The position numbers and the translations under genes were made by a program. The notes under the pieces were generated by a model that was given only the letters and a program-made list of their open reading frames with translations, was not told where the DNA came from and did no database searches. A stretch of DNA of 52,777 nucleotides from Deltaproteobacteria bacterium (GTDB taxonomy: Bacteria > Myxococcota > XYA12-FULL-58-9). The stretch covers positions 1 through 52,777 of the forward strand of contig JACRCV010000083.1 of the NCBI GenBank assembly GCA_016218825.1. Reading direction: 5' to 3'. Shown here piece by piece: positions 43,584 through 52,314 of this stretch (position 1 is its first letter; each line of letters begins with the position of its first letter).

Positions 43584-43996
43584 TCACAGGCCGTCCAGAA
43601 ACCCGTTGATCGCCTTGACCAACTCGGCCCGGCGGTACGCCAGGAACCTGGGGTAGTTGTCGAGCTGCCAGAGCGCTTGGTCGAGTGGCACGCACTGAGC
43701 GACCAGCGCCTCCTCGCCCCGCTCCTTCACGACGCCCGGCAGGTACTCTGACGGCGGGGTGTGCGAGAACCAGCGGTTGGTCCCGCCGCCGATGAATGCC
43801 CGGTTGGCGATCTCGTTGACCTCGCACCGCCCATGAACGTCGCGTATCCGAGCCCGCGGGAAGATGTGGTGGGATTGGAGGACGTGCTGCCGGCCACGGT
43901 GCAACAGCGAGACCGCCAACCCTGTGCGCCGGGAAGAGGTGCCACCCACTTCGCGAAGAGGCGAATGACGCGCTGAAGCCGCGACAGGTGCGCCAT
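43584..43996 (-). pseudogene. Remnant of an HNH / DUF1524 (DUF262-type) nuclease
   Basis: Only the 3' part of the gene is present. From ATG at 43996 one frame gives MAHLSRLQRVIRLFAKW, then coding moves by one base to a frame with HVLQSHHIFPRARI (HNH-type SHHIFP), NRAFIGGGTNRWFSHTPP and LVKAINGFLDG to the stop at 43584. This matches the C-terminal DUF1524 half of DUF262/GmrSD-like or similar nucleases. A frameshift and loss of the N-terminal two-thirds show decay. Confidence 0.6.
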
Positions 43997-44107
43997 TCCT
44001 AGCAATTTCCGGCAAGTGCAGTTGTGGCGAATAACGCACGCAGAGCCGCCCACCACCCGCGGCGTCCTCTCCCCGGCCGCCCCCGCACCCTGGCCGCCCC
44101 TCACACC

Positions 44108-44215
44108 CTACCGCCTGGTCTTCGCCATCTTCTTCATCGCGTCGTGACGATCCTCGACGTCGATAGTGTTGTAGCGCTCGAGCATCGCGAGCGTCTTGTG
44201 ACCGGTGATCTGCAT
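44108..44215 (-). pseudogene. C-terminal remnant of a tyrosine recombinase (integrase)
   Basis: The 35-codon fragment MQITGHKTLAMLERY then NTIDVEDRHDAMKK ends at TAG. GHKT..M..RY is the box II signature of tyrosine recombinases, including the late His and the nucleophilic Tyr. Sequence upstream of 44227 no longer resembles an integrase. It lies 256 bases from the tRNA-Leu fragment, as expected for an integrase next to its attachment site. Confidence 0.75.
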
Positions 44216-44312
44216 GAGCCCTGACTCCGGCCCGCGAGCGGCAGCGGCGTGGACCGCCCCACACCGCCCTGGTCAGCCAAGGCCACACCGCCGCGCCAGG
44301 GCGGCCAGAGGG

Positions 44313-44337
44313 TGAGGCGCGCGGGTGGCGCGCCTCA
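44313..44337. repeat. Perfect 10-bp GC-rich hairpin in the degenerate att region
   Basis: TGAGGCGCGC-GGGTG-GCGCGCCTCA is a perfect inverted repeat with a 5-base loop, between the integrase remnant and the tRNA-Leu fragment. No T run follows. The rest of 43997-44470 holds no gene apart from the integrase remnant. Confidence 0.6.
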
Positions 44338-44470
44338 GACCCCGCAGGCGGCGGCAATGATGGGACCGGCGACCATTGAGGAGCCGCCGAGGAGGCCGAG
44401 CGCGACAGCGCGAGCCCGGCGAAGGCCCGCCGCGAAGGCCGCAGGCCGAGCGGGGCGCCCAAGGATTGAT

Positions 44471-44529
44471 TGGTGCCGAGGGCGGGAATCGAACCCGCAC
44501 GCCCTTGCGGGCAGGGGATTTTAAGTCCC
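44471..44529 (-). other. 3' part of a tRNA-Leu(UAA), attachment-site scar
   Basis: Read on the minus strand the sequence gives an anticodon loop CTTAAAA (anticodon UAA), the 3' strand of its stem, a long class II variable arm (GCCC-GCAA-GGGC), a full T arm with GGTTCGATT, acceptor CCTCGGC, discriminator A and encoded CCA. The D arm and 5' acceptor strand (expected GCCGAGG) are absent: the match stops inside the 5' strand of the anticodon stem. Such a 3' fragment is the usual scar left at one end of an element integrated into a tRNA gene. Confidence 0.75.
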
Positions 44530-44654
44530 ATATCGGGGTCGGTAAAGGGGGTCACTCCATGTTGTTCGATGTGTCCCCATGCCCTGCCGAACGAGGCTTT
44601 GCGCGATTTGCGATGTGACACCCAAGTCCCCTGAGACACCTGGTTTGACCGCGG

Positions 44655-44675
44655 TTTGGTCACATTTCGGTCACA
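44655..44675. repeat. Direct repeats possibly acting as integrase arm sites
   Basis: GGTCACA occurs at 44658-44664 and 44669-44675, 11 bases apart, within TTTGGTCACA/TTTCGGTCACA. They lie about 130 bases from the tRNA fragment and on the right-hand side of it, a place where arm-type sites could be. Evidence is spacing only. Confidence 0.3.
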
Positions 44676-44715
44676 GTAGTTTCGCCGCCGCCACGGCACA
44701 GGTGAGCCCAACGCC

Positions 44716-45351
44716 TCAGAGGCCTTGGATCTCCTCGGCCTTCGCCCAAAAGACCCCTATCACCTGGTCGTCAGGGAACTGCTCTTTCATGTGCCGCCTG
44801 CCCGCCTCGAAATGGGCCCCGCTGGTAAGGATGTCATCCAGGATGCAGATGCAGCGTCCCGTCGATCGTCCCCATCGCTGCCGCTCGATTTCGACTACCG
44901 CCAAAGAGCGGTAGCAACCCTCGGCACTGCGCATCCCGCCATCGTGGTACGACCCTGAATCGACCCGCGTTTCCAGCACCGCCGACACAACGACGTTGGC
45001 ACAGCTCGACGCGATACCCGCGGCAACCCGCTCCAAACGGTCGTCATGTTCCGCGTGACCCTTTGGCCGAGATGGCGGCATCGGCACCACCAGAAACTGG
45101 AAGCCGACGTTGTGCGTGAAGAAGGCGGACGCCTCCTCTGCGAATCGTTGGATGGCTTGTCTCTTGTAGCCGAGCGGGCCTGGCCCCGAGGTTGGAGCGT
45201 GTTTCAGGTTGATGACGAGCTGATTGGTGTCGGAGTAGGAGAAGCCTTGCCTGACGGTGTAGGTGCGCGCGTAGAAGATGTTCTTGGAAACGTGGTCGGG
45301 ACAGTGGACGAGCTTGATCGACTCGTCGGCCTTGCGCCACCGAAGGGTCAC
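44716..45351 (-). CDS. Phosphoribosyltransferase-type protein, ShosT-like
   Basis: A 211-residue PRTase-fold protein. The PRPP-binding loop is visible as CICILDDILTSGAHF (about 165-179); VVPMPPSRPKGHAEHDDRL near 88 resembles a PRTase substrate loop; and the N-terminus has KLVHCPDHVSKNIFYAR. It overlaps the 3' end of a DprA-like gene by 4 bases. PRTase/DprA pairs of this form are known as ShosTA, an anti-phage toxin-antitoxin in which the PRTase protein is the toxin. The assignment rests on the pairing and motifs. Confidence 0.75.
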   Translation of the reverse strand: MTLRWRKADESIKLVHCPDHVSKNIFYARTYTVRQGFSYSDTNQLVINLKHAPTSGPGPLGYKRQAIQRFAEEASAFFTHNVGFQFLVVPMPPSRPKGHAEHDDRLERVAAGIASSCANVVVSAVLETRVDSGSYHDGGMRSAEGCYRSLAVVEIERQRWGRSTGRCICILDDILTSGAHFEAGRRHMKEQFPDDQVIGVFWAKAEEIQGL

Positions 45352-46280
45352 GCCGCAGCGCCCAGAGCCTCAAGAATCTCAGAGCCGTCCTTCACCCGCA
45401 CGGCACCGCGCCCGAGGTATTCCTCAGGCCACTTCAGGCCAGCATCGAAACATGAGTCCAGAATGAACAGCTTCCGCCGCTGTTGAATCGCAGCTTTCGC
45501 CTGAAACAGCGTTCCGCTCGTCTCAGACGCCTCCACGATGATCGTGGCATGGCTCAGCGCCGACATCGTCTTGTTGCGCTCAGGGAAAAACGCGCGATTC
45601 CCGCGCCAGTCGCGTTGTGATGCCAGATAGAATGGGACCTGTGTGACGACTAGGAAGTCCCTGGCAATCCTCCGCTGTAGCTCCTCGTTTGACTTCGGAT
45701 AGGACCCGCTCAAGGGCGTCCCGATTACGGCGATGGTCCGCCCACCGGCGTCGATCGCGGTCTGGTGCGCCGCAGTGTCGATGCCCTCGGCCAACCCGGA
45801 CATCACCGTGAGGTCGTGCTTCACCAAGAGCTGCACGAGCTTTCGGGTGCGCTTGATGCCCGCCTCGGTGGGTTGCCTGGTGCCCACGACCGAGACGGCG
45901 CGAGACGACAGGAGGTCGAGCACCCCCTGGTAGTAGAGCACTTCGATGGGGTACTGGGCGTCACGCAGTCGATTCGGATACTCAAAGTCGCGGTAGAACA
46001 GCGCGGCGTACTCCATGAACGGGAGGATGTCCCGCAGCCTATCCCTTACGGCCTCAACCTCCGGGTTGGCGATGCCCTCACGGGCGGCGACAACTGACGG
46101 CAGCGCGTGCTCGTGCCGGTCAAAGAGATCCGCGAGCCGCTTGACCGTCGTGAAGCGATTCCACAGCGCCTCGTATGCAGAGATCTCCCAGACCGGCTCA
46201 AACACCGGGGGATCGATGACCCCGCCCGAGACACCTGGCAGTTGTGCCTGGTGCTGGCCCAGTTTCAGCTCATTCGCCAT
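45348..46280 (-). CDS. DprA-like protein, ShosA-like partner
   Basis: A 310-residue protein with a Rossmann-fold DprA/Smf domain: SVVGTRQPTEAG (about 127), LTVMSGLAEGIDTAAHQTAI, GRTIAVIGTPL and RNKTMSALSHATIIVEAS. Chromosomal DprA is followed by a winged-helix domain; here a C-terminal ILEALG tail suffices and a helical N-terminal part (about 15-120) replaces other modules. The ATG at 46280 with GAGG 8 bases upstream is preferred over the ATG at 46304. It overlaps the PRTase gene by 4 bases. Confidence 0.8.
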   Translation of the reverse strand: MANELKLGQHQAQLPGVSGGVIDPPVFEPVWEISAYEALWNRFTTVKRLADLFDRHEHALPSVVAAREGIANPEVEAVRDRLRDILPFMEYAALFYRDFEYPNRLRDAQYPIEVLYYQGVLDLLSSRAVSVVGTRQPTEAGIKRTRKLVQLLVKHDLTVMSGLAEGIDTAAHQTAIDAGGRTIAVIGTPLSGSYPKSNEELQRRIARDFLVVTQVPFYLASQRDWRGNRAFFPERNKTMSALSHATIIVEASETSGTLFQAKAAIQQRRKLFILDSCFDAGLKWPEEYLGRGAVRVKDGSEILEALGAAA

Positions 46281-46383
46281 CGGTGTTGCCTCGGACGTTA
46301 CCATCCATGTCTGACATCCTGGCCTTCCGCACTTGGACAATGCCAAGCATCCGCCCGATTGCCAACGGGGTACGTTCGACCCC

Positions 46384-47121
46384 CTACCAATCCGCCCTCG
46401 GCCCAAACGCCATCAACTCTGCCCGCCGCTCATCATAGTCCGGCAGCACCCGCCCGAGTAGGCTCCAGTATGCCCGGCTGTGGTCCTTGTGGACGAGGTG
46501 GCAAAGCTCATGGGCTACAACGTAGTCCACGAGGCGCATCGGGGCTTGGATGATGCGCCAGTTGAACCGCACCACGCCGCGCTGGTCACAGCTCCCCCAC
46601 CGCTTGCGCTGATCCTTCACCACCACCGCGGGCATGGGCACGCCAACCTTGCGTCGCCACACCTCCACGCGCTCTGGGAGCCGCTGGGCCGCTCGCCCGA
46701 TGAGCCACCGCCGCAGACCCTCGGACGCCTCGCGGGCGGCCTCAACGGGCCCCCCGCCGCGTGTGACGGCCACCACGAGCCACCCGCAGTCCATGCGCGC
46801 GGGACCGGGCTCGACGGCGGGCAGCACCCTCAGCCGGTAGTGCCGCCCGAGATAGAGCACGGACTCGCCGCTCACGAATTCTCTGGCCGGCTGGGGCGCG
46901 TGCAGCCGCCCAACCATCCTCAGTCGCTCCACGATCCACGACGCTTTGCGATGCACGAGCCGGTCAAGTCTGGAAACGGCCACATCCTCCGGCGCGGTGA
47001 GGAGCACGCCCAGGCCGGGGTCAACGGCCACCGACACCGTGGCGCGTCTTGAGCTGCGCCGGACCTGGTAGGGGATCTGGGTCCGGCCATACTGCACCAC
47101 CGACCGCTCCGCGGCGATCAT
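46384..47121 (-). CDS. YgjP-type M48-like metallopeptidase (DUF45)
   Basis: A 245-residue zinc metallopeptidase-like protein. The N-terminal beta part has RRSSRRATVSVAVDPG and LYLGRHYRLRVLP; the C-terminal part has QRKRWGSCDQRGVVRFNWR and the zinc motif HELCH in VVAHELCHLVHKDHS (His near 205). YgjP-type proteins are often found with type I restriction genes; their substrate is unknown. The ATG overlaps the hsdR stop by 4 bases, so it is the last gene of the hsd operon. Confidence 0.87.
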   Translation of the reverse strand: MIAAERSVVQYGRTQIPYQVRRSSRRATVSVAVDPGLGVLLTAPEDVAVSRLDRLVHRKASWIVERLRMVGRLHAPQPAREFVSGESVLYLGRHYRLRVLPAVEPGPARMDCGWLVVAVTRGGGPVEAAREASEGLRRWLIGRAAQRLPERVEVWRRKVGVPMPAVVVKDQRKRWGSCDQRGVVRFNWRIIQAPMRLVDYVVAHELCHLVHKDHSRAYWSLLGRVLPDYDERRAELMAFGPRADW

Positions 47122-50100
47122 CGTGCAGTTCTCGCCTTAGCCAGGTCCACCATCCCCGCCGCCAGGCGCTCCACGTCATCGCCGGCAAACCCCGCGGCCC
47201 TGAGCTGCCGCTTGATCTTGCTGCGCATCTCCCGTTGCACGTCGTCCTTGACGTGCCAGTCCAACACGTCCAGGTCGCCCGCCATCGCCTCCGTCACGAG
47301 CGATGCCAAATCGCGGTTGGCGACGTTGTACGGGGCGCGCGCCTCAGCCGCTTGCACGGGCCTGGCCATCTCCAGCACGCCGTAGACCGCATACCCCAAG
47401 TCTGAGAGGCCCATGTCGTGAGCGGTATCGTGTACGCCGCCGATGTCCCTCACGATGGCTTTGAGCAATTCGAGTTGCTGGGCCGCCGATAGCCGCTGGG
47501 CCCGGCGCTGCTTGATGATCTCCTCCAGCCGCTCACGCAAAGTCTGGAAGAATGCCGGGTTCTCATCCAGGTGGACCGTGATCTCGTGCCGGACGGCGTG
47601 CTCCATCTCACTGGCCCTGGCCTCATCCGACTTGAGGTGCTTGAGCTTGCTCTCAAAATCCTTGGAGAAAAGCGGCACCTCTTTCACCAGAATCCGGATG
47701 CCATCAGCTTGCACGGCTTGCTCGATCAACTCCCGCACCTTGGCACCGCAGTCGGAGATGTCGAGACGGGGGTCATGGTAGCGCGCCCGCGCCGCCTGCC
47801 GAATCTTCCCAAGCCATTTGAGGTCGCCGATGAACCGAAGGGCCCGCGGGTCAGGCAGCATCATGTCCATCGACTGACTGAAGCGCCGGAAGGCCTGGTC
47901 GAAGTCGGCTCGCACGTCCTCGGGCTCAAGCACGGCCACGCATTCGTGCAGGTCGCTCTTGTCGGCGACCTTCTGGAAGTACCGCAGGGCCGCTTGGTGG
48001 CGTTGCTCAAGCCGCGGCAGCTCATCGGCCTTGGCGGTGAGCGCCCCTTTCACGTCGGTAGACGAGAAGATGGCGAGCGCCGCCTGGAGGTCATCGCTCA
48101 CGCCCCAGTAGTCGATGACCAGGCCGTAATCTTTGCCCGCGGCAGTGCGATTCACTCGGGCAATCGCCTGGAGGAGCGTGTGCTCCTTGAGCGGCGAGTC
48201 CAGGTACATGACTTGCTCAGCCGGCGCGTCGAAGCCGGTGAGGAGCATGTCGCAGACGACCAGGATGCAGAGCGGATCGTCTTTGTCCTTGAACCGCTCG
48301 ATGAGCCGATCCTGTTGGTCTTTGCGTAGGTGCCACTTGGCGAGCCGAGCCTCATCGTCGTTGGTGCCCGACATGATGAGCGCCGACTCGGGCGCGTGCA
48401 GCCGATTCAACGTCTCTTTGAACGTCGCGGCCACGTCGCGGCTCACCGCCACCACCTGGGCCTTGAAGCCGTTGGGCCGGATGAACTTCTGGAAGTGGTC
48501 GATCAGGTCGAGGCAGATCAACTCGATACGCCGCGGGGCACCGGCGATGGCCTCCTCGGTGGCGTAGCGCCTTTTGATTGCCGCCCGCTCATCCTCCGAG
48601 CGATCGACAAACACGCGGTCAAAGATGGCGTCCAGGTTGTTGCCGATGATGCGCAGCTCGGGGAGGCGGGCCTCGTAGTAGATCGGGACCGTGGCCTTGT
48701 CGGCGACCGCTTGCTCGATGGTGTAGGTGTCGATGTACGAGCCGAAGGTCTGGAGCGTGCTGCGATCATTCTTGTCGATCGGCGTGCCGGTGAAGCCCAG
48801 AAAGCAGGCGTTGGGCAACGCTCGGCGCATGTTGGCGGCCAGCCCCTTGTACTGACTGCGGTGGCACTCATCCACCAGCACGAAGATGTCCCCAGCCTCC
48901 GATAGAACGGGGTGCTCCTCGCGCTCGCCACGCTTGGATTTGTCGCGGCCACCGCGGGACGTTGCATCCTGGAACTTCTGCACCGTGGTCATGAGGGTTT
49001 TGCCGGTGGGGTGAGACAACAGCTCGCGCAGGTTGGCAACCGAGGTAGCGCGCTCGGGGTTCGGGAAGCCGCAGTTTTCAAACGTGGTCGTGATCTGACG
49101 GTCGAGATCGCGCCGGTCGGTGACGATGGCGATCGTGGGGTTTTGGAGGCTCGGGTTGCGGCGGAGCTTGAGCGCGATCCAGAGCATCGAGAGCGACTTG
49201 CCCGAACCCTGGGTGTGCCAGATGACGCCACCGCGCTCGGTGGGCTTCTTGGCCTTGGCGATGCGATCGAGGGCGCGGTTGACGGCGATGTACTGCTTGT
49301 ACCGGCACACCTTGCGCACGGTGCGGCCATTCTCAGTCTCGAACACCACGAAGTTGCGGAGGATGTCGAGAAGGTTGGCCGGCGACAGAAGGCCCGCGAG
49401 CAACGTGTCCTGGACGGTGAAGGTGCGGCCCAGCTCACGCTCAAGGTCATCCTTGGCCCGCGGAAAGGTGGTCGGCCATTCGTAGAAGAACCGCTGCACC
49501 GTGCCCACGGTGCCGTAGACCGCGTGCTCACCGCAGGCGGCGATGATGAGCTGCACGGGCTCGAATAGCTTGGGTGCCCCTTGCCCGCGGAAGCTCGCGT
49601 CAGCCTCTTCGTAGCGCACGAGCTGGCCCGTGGCGTCGCCCTGCCACTTGTCGCCTACGGTGGGGCTTTTGCACTCCATGATGGCGAGCGGGATGCCGTT
49701 CACGAGCACCACCACGTCGGCGATGATGTGCTTGCTCGTGCCCAGCACCTTGAACTGCCGGGTGACCACGAATTCGTTGGCCTTGATGTTGTCGAAGTCG
49801 AAGAAACGGACCGAATGGCCCTTTTTGCCGCCGCCGCGATCTTGCTCCAGTGCGATGCCGTAGGTCAGCGCGGTATGCACCTTCTCGTTGGCCTCGATGA
49901 GGCTCGTGGCACTGACGTTGGTGACGGTGCGGATGGCCTTCTTGACGTTGGCATCGGTCATCCACGGGTTGAGCTTCTTGAGCGCCCGGCTCAGGCGGCC
50001 TTCGATCACCACTTCTTTGAAGCTCTGCCGCTCGGCCTCCATCGCCTCGGGCTTCACGTAGGCGTACCCCAGGGACTCCAACAGCTCGATGGCCGGGCGC

Positions 50101-50144
50101 TCCGAGAGGCTGGCCTCATCCCAGTCGCGCCCGGGGCGGGTCAT
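47118..50144 (-). CDS. hsdR: Type I restriction enzyme R subunit (HsdR), second system
   Basis: A 1008-residue R subunit. The N-terminal nuclease has IIADVVVLVNGIPLAIMECK (D143, ExK 157-159). The helicase has Walker A HTQGSGKSLSM (about 311), DECHRSQYKG (about 426), FTGTPIDKND, and LLQAIARVNRTAAGKDYG (motif VI). The C-terminal part is helical. It differs in length and motifs (HTQGSGKS vs MATGTGKT) from the other HsdR in the window, so it is a different type I subfamily. It overlaps both neighbours: the AlbA_2 gene stop by 4 bases, the ygjP start by 4 bases. Confidence 0.95.
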   Translation of the reverse strand: MTRPGRDWDEASLSERPAIELLESLGYAYVKPEAMEAERQSFKEVVIEGRLSRALKKLNPWMTDANVKKAIRTVTNVSATSLIEANEKVHTALTYGIALEQDRGGGKKGHSVRFFDFDNIKANEFVVTRQFKVLGTSKHIIADVVVLVNGIPLAIMECKSPTVGDKWQGDATGQLVRYEEADASFRGQGAPKLFEPVQLIIAACGEHAVYGTVGTVQRFFYEWPTTFPRAKDDLERELGRTFTVQDTLLAGLLSPANLLDILRNFVVFETENGRTVRKVCRYKQYIAVNRALDRIAKAKKPTERGGVIWHTQGSGKSLSMLWIALKLRRNPSLQNPTIAIVTDRRDLDRQITTTFENCGFPNPERATSVANLRELLSHPTGKTLMTTVQKFQDATSRGGRDKSKRGEREEHPVLSEAGDIFVLVDECHRSQYKGLAANMRRALPNACFLGFTGTPIDKNDRSTLQTFGSYIDTYTIEQAVADKATVPIYYEARLPELRIIGNNLDAIFDRVFVDRSEDERAAIKRRYATEEAIAGAPRRIELICLDLIDHFQKFIRPNGFKAQVVAVSRDVAATFKETLNRLHAPESALIMSGTNDDEARLAKWHLRKDQQDRLIERFKDKDDPLCILVVCDMLLTGFDAPAEQVMYLDSPLKEHTLLQAIARVNRTAAGKDYGLVIDYWGVSDDLQAALAIFSSTDVKGALTAKADELPRLEQRHQAALRYFQKVADKSDLHECVAVLEPEDVRADFDQAFRRFSQSMDMMLPDPRALRFIGDLKWLGKIRQAARARYHDPRLDISDCGAKVRELIEQAVQADGIRILVKEVPLFSKDFESKLKHLKSDEARASEMEHAVRHEITVHLDENPAFFQTLRERLEEIIKQRRAQRLSAAQQLELLKAIVRDIGGVHDTAHDMGLSDLGYAVYGVLEMARPVQAAEARAPYNVANRDLASLVTEAMAGDLDVLDWHVKDDVQREMRSKIKRQLRAAGFAGDDVERLAAGMVDLAKARTAR

Positions 50145-51031
50145 GGGCTCACTGCCTTCAGCCGCTGGAGGACGTGCTCGGCGGCGATGACCACCTGCGG
50201 GGCAATTTCGGCGATCAGAGACTTTGGGCTCGTTCGTGTCCCAGAGTAGCTGCGGTCCCGAGGCATGAGGGCGAACGCCGCCAGCGGGGCCAACGCTGTA
50301 TCGAGCCTCGACCCATGCTCGATGAGCAAGTGCAGCTCGTTGACCAGCAACGGGTCGCCGCCTATCTCTCCAAACAGCGGCACGATGGCCGTCTTGATCT
50401 GAGCCACGTCGATGCGCGTCAGCAACACGTCGGTGTCGGGAACATTGGCGTGGGCCAGGATGTTCAGGTGTTTCGCGACTTCAAGAATTCGTGCCACCTC
50501 GGCTTTGAGCCACAAGAGGTCCTGGCGCTTGCGGCCGGCCTCCAGGAACGACAGACGCACTTCATCGTAGGACATGGGCTCAGTGCCCCGGTTCGTTCGC
50601 CTGCAAAACCAGAGTCGGCCATTGTTGTCCCGCACCCCATGCGGCTTCCGCTTGCTCTCAGGGACGTGGACGACGTGGACCACCTTGCCCGAGTCTAGAG
50701 GCAGCGGTGGATTGAGGAACGTCCACTCGACAGACGGCTCCGCCTGAGCTGGAAAGCTCCCAAAGTGCTCTGGCAGCTCCAGGGTTGAATCGACACCGAC
50801 CAGCCGGTCCGTCAAAGCTAGTTCTCGGTCGTCGCGCACGCCGAAGATGAGGAATCCCCCGCTTGCGTTGGCGAAGGCTGCACACGTCTGGACGAGCCGC
50901 GCCTTGCCGCCGGCATCGTCGGGATGGGGCAACATCTCTTTGAAGTCGAAGCGGTCTGACTCGAACGCTCCCTGGGACAGCAGCTCTCGAATCGCATCGA
51001 GCGTCCATCCGCCGAGGGATTCCGGGATCAT
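50141..51031 (-). CDS. AlbA_2 domain (putative ATP/RNA-binding) protein in a type I operon
   Basis: A 296-residue protein. The AlbA_2 domain (about 25-150) has SDRFDFKEMLPHPDD and ANASGGFLIFGVRDD, then VVHVVHVPESKRKPHG and RTNRGTEPMSYDE. Such domains (Schlafen-like) occur in transcriptional regulators and RNA-binding proteins and often stand between hsdS and hsdR. The C-terminal 120 residues are helical. It overlaps both neighbours by 4 bases. Its role may be control of restriction, unproven. Confidence 0.82.
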   Translation of the reverse strand: MIPESLGGWTLDAIRELLSQGAFESDRFDFKEMLPHPDDAGGKARLVQTCAAFANASGGFLIFGVRDDRELALTDRLVGVDSTLELPEHFGSFPAQAEPSVEWTFLNPPLPLDSGKVVHVVHVPESKRKPHGVRDNNGRLWFCRRTNRGTEPMSYDEVRLSFLEAGRKRQDLLWLKAEVARILEVAKHLNILAHANVPDTDVLLTRIDVAQIKTAIVPLFGEIGGDPLLVNELHLLIEHGSRLDTALAPLAAFALMPRDRSYSGTRTSPKSLIAEIAPQVVIAAEHVLQRLKAVSP

Positions 51032-52314
51032 GCGGCCTCGCCCCCCCGCAACGACACCCGGACGCGGCCAGTGAGCAGTGCGGACGAGAGCGCAACCTTG
51101 AGCTGCGACAGACTTGCTTGATTCCGGGTGCTCACGTCAACGAGGCTGCCAATAACACGCAGATTGTCGGCGATCTCCCTTTGCTCGCCAACGGGCGGCA
51201 CCGCTACAGCCAAACTCCGCATCCTGGTTGGGTTGATGTTCGACTGACTCACACCCTTGGTAGCGATTGCCTTCAACCTCCTTTGCATGTCTGGCGCGGC
51301 CAACCGAGCGTGAAGCCATGCGGGGAAGCATCTCTCGCGGTTGGTTCGGAGGCGGAGCAGGTAGCTCGCGTATGAAAGCTGTCGTTCCGTGGTCACCAGT
51401 GCGACTTTGCCGACCAGGTCGACGCTGTTGGTGCGGTTGAACAAGATGTCACCGACGCGCAAAAGCACCTTGCCTTGGTCTTGATCTTCCAGGTCCGCGA
51501 ATCTCAGCTCCGTCAGGTCCAGTTGATCGTTCCTGATATTCCCCATGCGAAGCACCGGGACAAGCGCCGAGTCGGCAGAGAGCGGGCAGTTCACGCCGTA
51601 GGTGCAAGACTCCAGGAGCGAGCCAATCGCCATCACCTCCCAACTCGCCGGTACCCTACCGATTTCGGTCTGCTTGAACTTGGTGTGCCGCCCCGGCATC
51701 CCGCGGTTCAGGAGTTGGTGCATCAGCCCCTTCTTGACCACCTGCACCTGCTCGATCACGGCCTCGGCCTTGACGATGGCGTCGTCCACGGACGACAAGA
51801 TGGCCGCGATCTTGCGTTGCTCGCGGATCGGGGGCACGGGGAGATGTATCTCTGATGTGAACTTCTGGTTGAGAGTACGATTGCGGCCCGCGCCACCCGG
51901 CGAGGCATCACCAAGCAACCTGATACCCAGCCGGCTCTGGAAGAACCGGCGCAGAAACCCCACGTCCACAAGATCATCATCGGTGGGCACGAACATCGGG
52001 AAGCGGTGGGAGGCGATCATCCCTTGTTCTCTATCGCTGGTTACTGCCACAGCCCCCTCCCACGCGAACACGATGTTGAACACGAGGGATCGCGGGACGA
52101 CTGCAAATACACGTTTGTCACCCAAGGCCGCGCCAGTGACAGGCTCCTTGTGGAAGAGTCCCTTCCCGTGGGAGCGGATGCCAATCTCGCGGTAGACGGC
52201 ATTGGGTTCCACACGGACGGCCGTTGTAGCTCGTTGCAGCACCGTGCCGAGCTGCATGACTTGCCAGTCCCTCGGTATCGGTCCAACGGCGGACGGCACC
52301 CGGTCAGCCGGCAT
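51028..52314 (-). CDS. hsdS: Type I specificity subunit (HsdS), second system
   Basis: A 428-residue specificity subunit. TRD1 (about 10-180) starts at IPRDWQVMQLGTVLQRA and ends with IREQRKIAAILSSVDDAI; TRD2 (about 220-390) starts with VPASWEVMAIGSLLESC and ends with VGEQREIADNLRVIGSLV. The two helical spacers are conserved in position. The ATG at 52314 has AAGGA 8 bases upstream; TTG at 52320 is an alternative. It overlaps the hsdM stop by 11 bases. It is unrelated in TRD sequence to the other HsdS. Confidence 0.9.
   Translation of the reverse strand: MPADRVPSAVGPIPRDWQVMQLGTVLQRATTAVRVEPNAVYREIGIRSHGKGLFHKEPVTGAALGDKRVFAVVPRSLVFNIVFAWEGAVAVTSDREQGMIASHRFPMFVPTDDDLVDVGFLRRFFQSRLGIRLLGDASPGGAGRNRTLNQKFTSEIHLPVPPIREQRKIAAILSSVDDAIVKAEAVIEQVQVVKKGLMHQLLNRGMPGRHTKFKQTEIGRVPASWEVMAIGSLLESCTYGVNCPLSADSALVPVLRMGNIRNDQLDLTELRFADLEDQDQGKVLLRVGDILFNRTNSVDLVGKVALVTTERQLSYASYLLRLRTNRERCFPAWLHARLAAPDMQRRLKAIATKGVSQSNINPTRMRSLAVAVPPVGEQREIADNLRVIGSLVDVSTRNQASLSQLKVALSSALLTGRVRVSLRGGEAA

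Noticed and set aside
44471-44620. Complete tRNA-Leu gene
   Set aside because: The D arm and 5' acceptor strand expected above 44530 are absent; only the 3' part matches.
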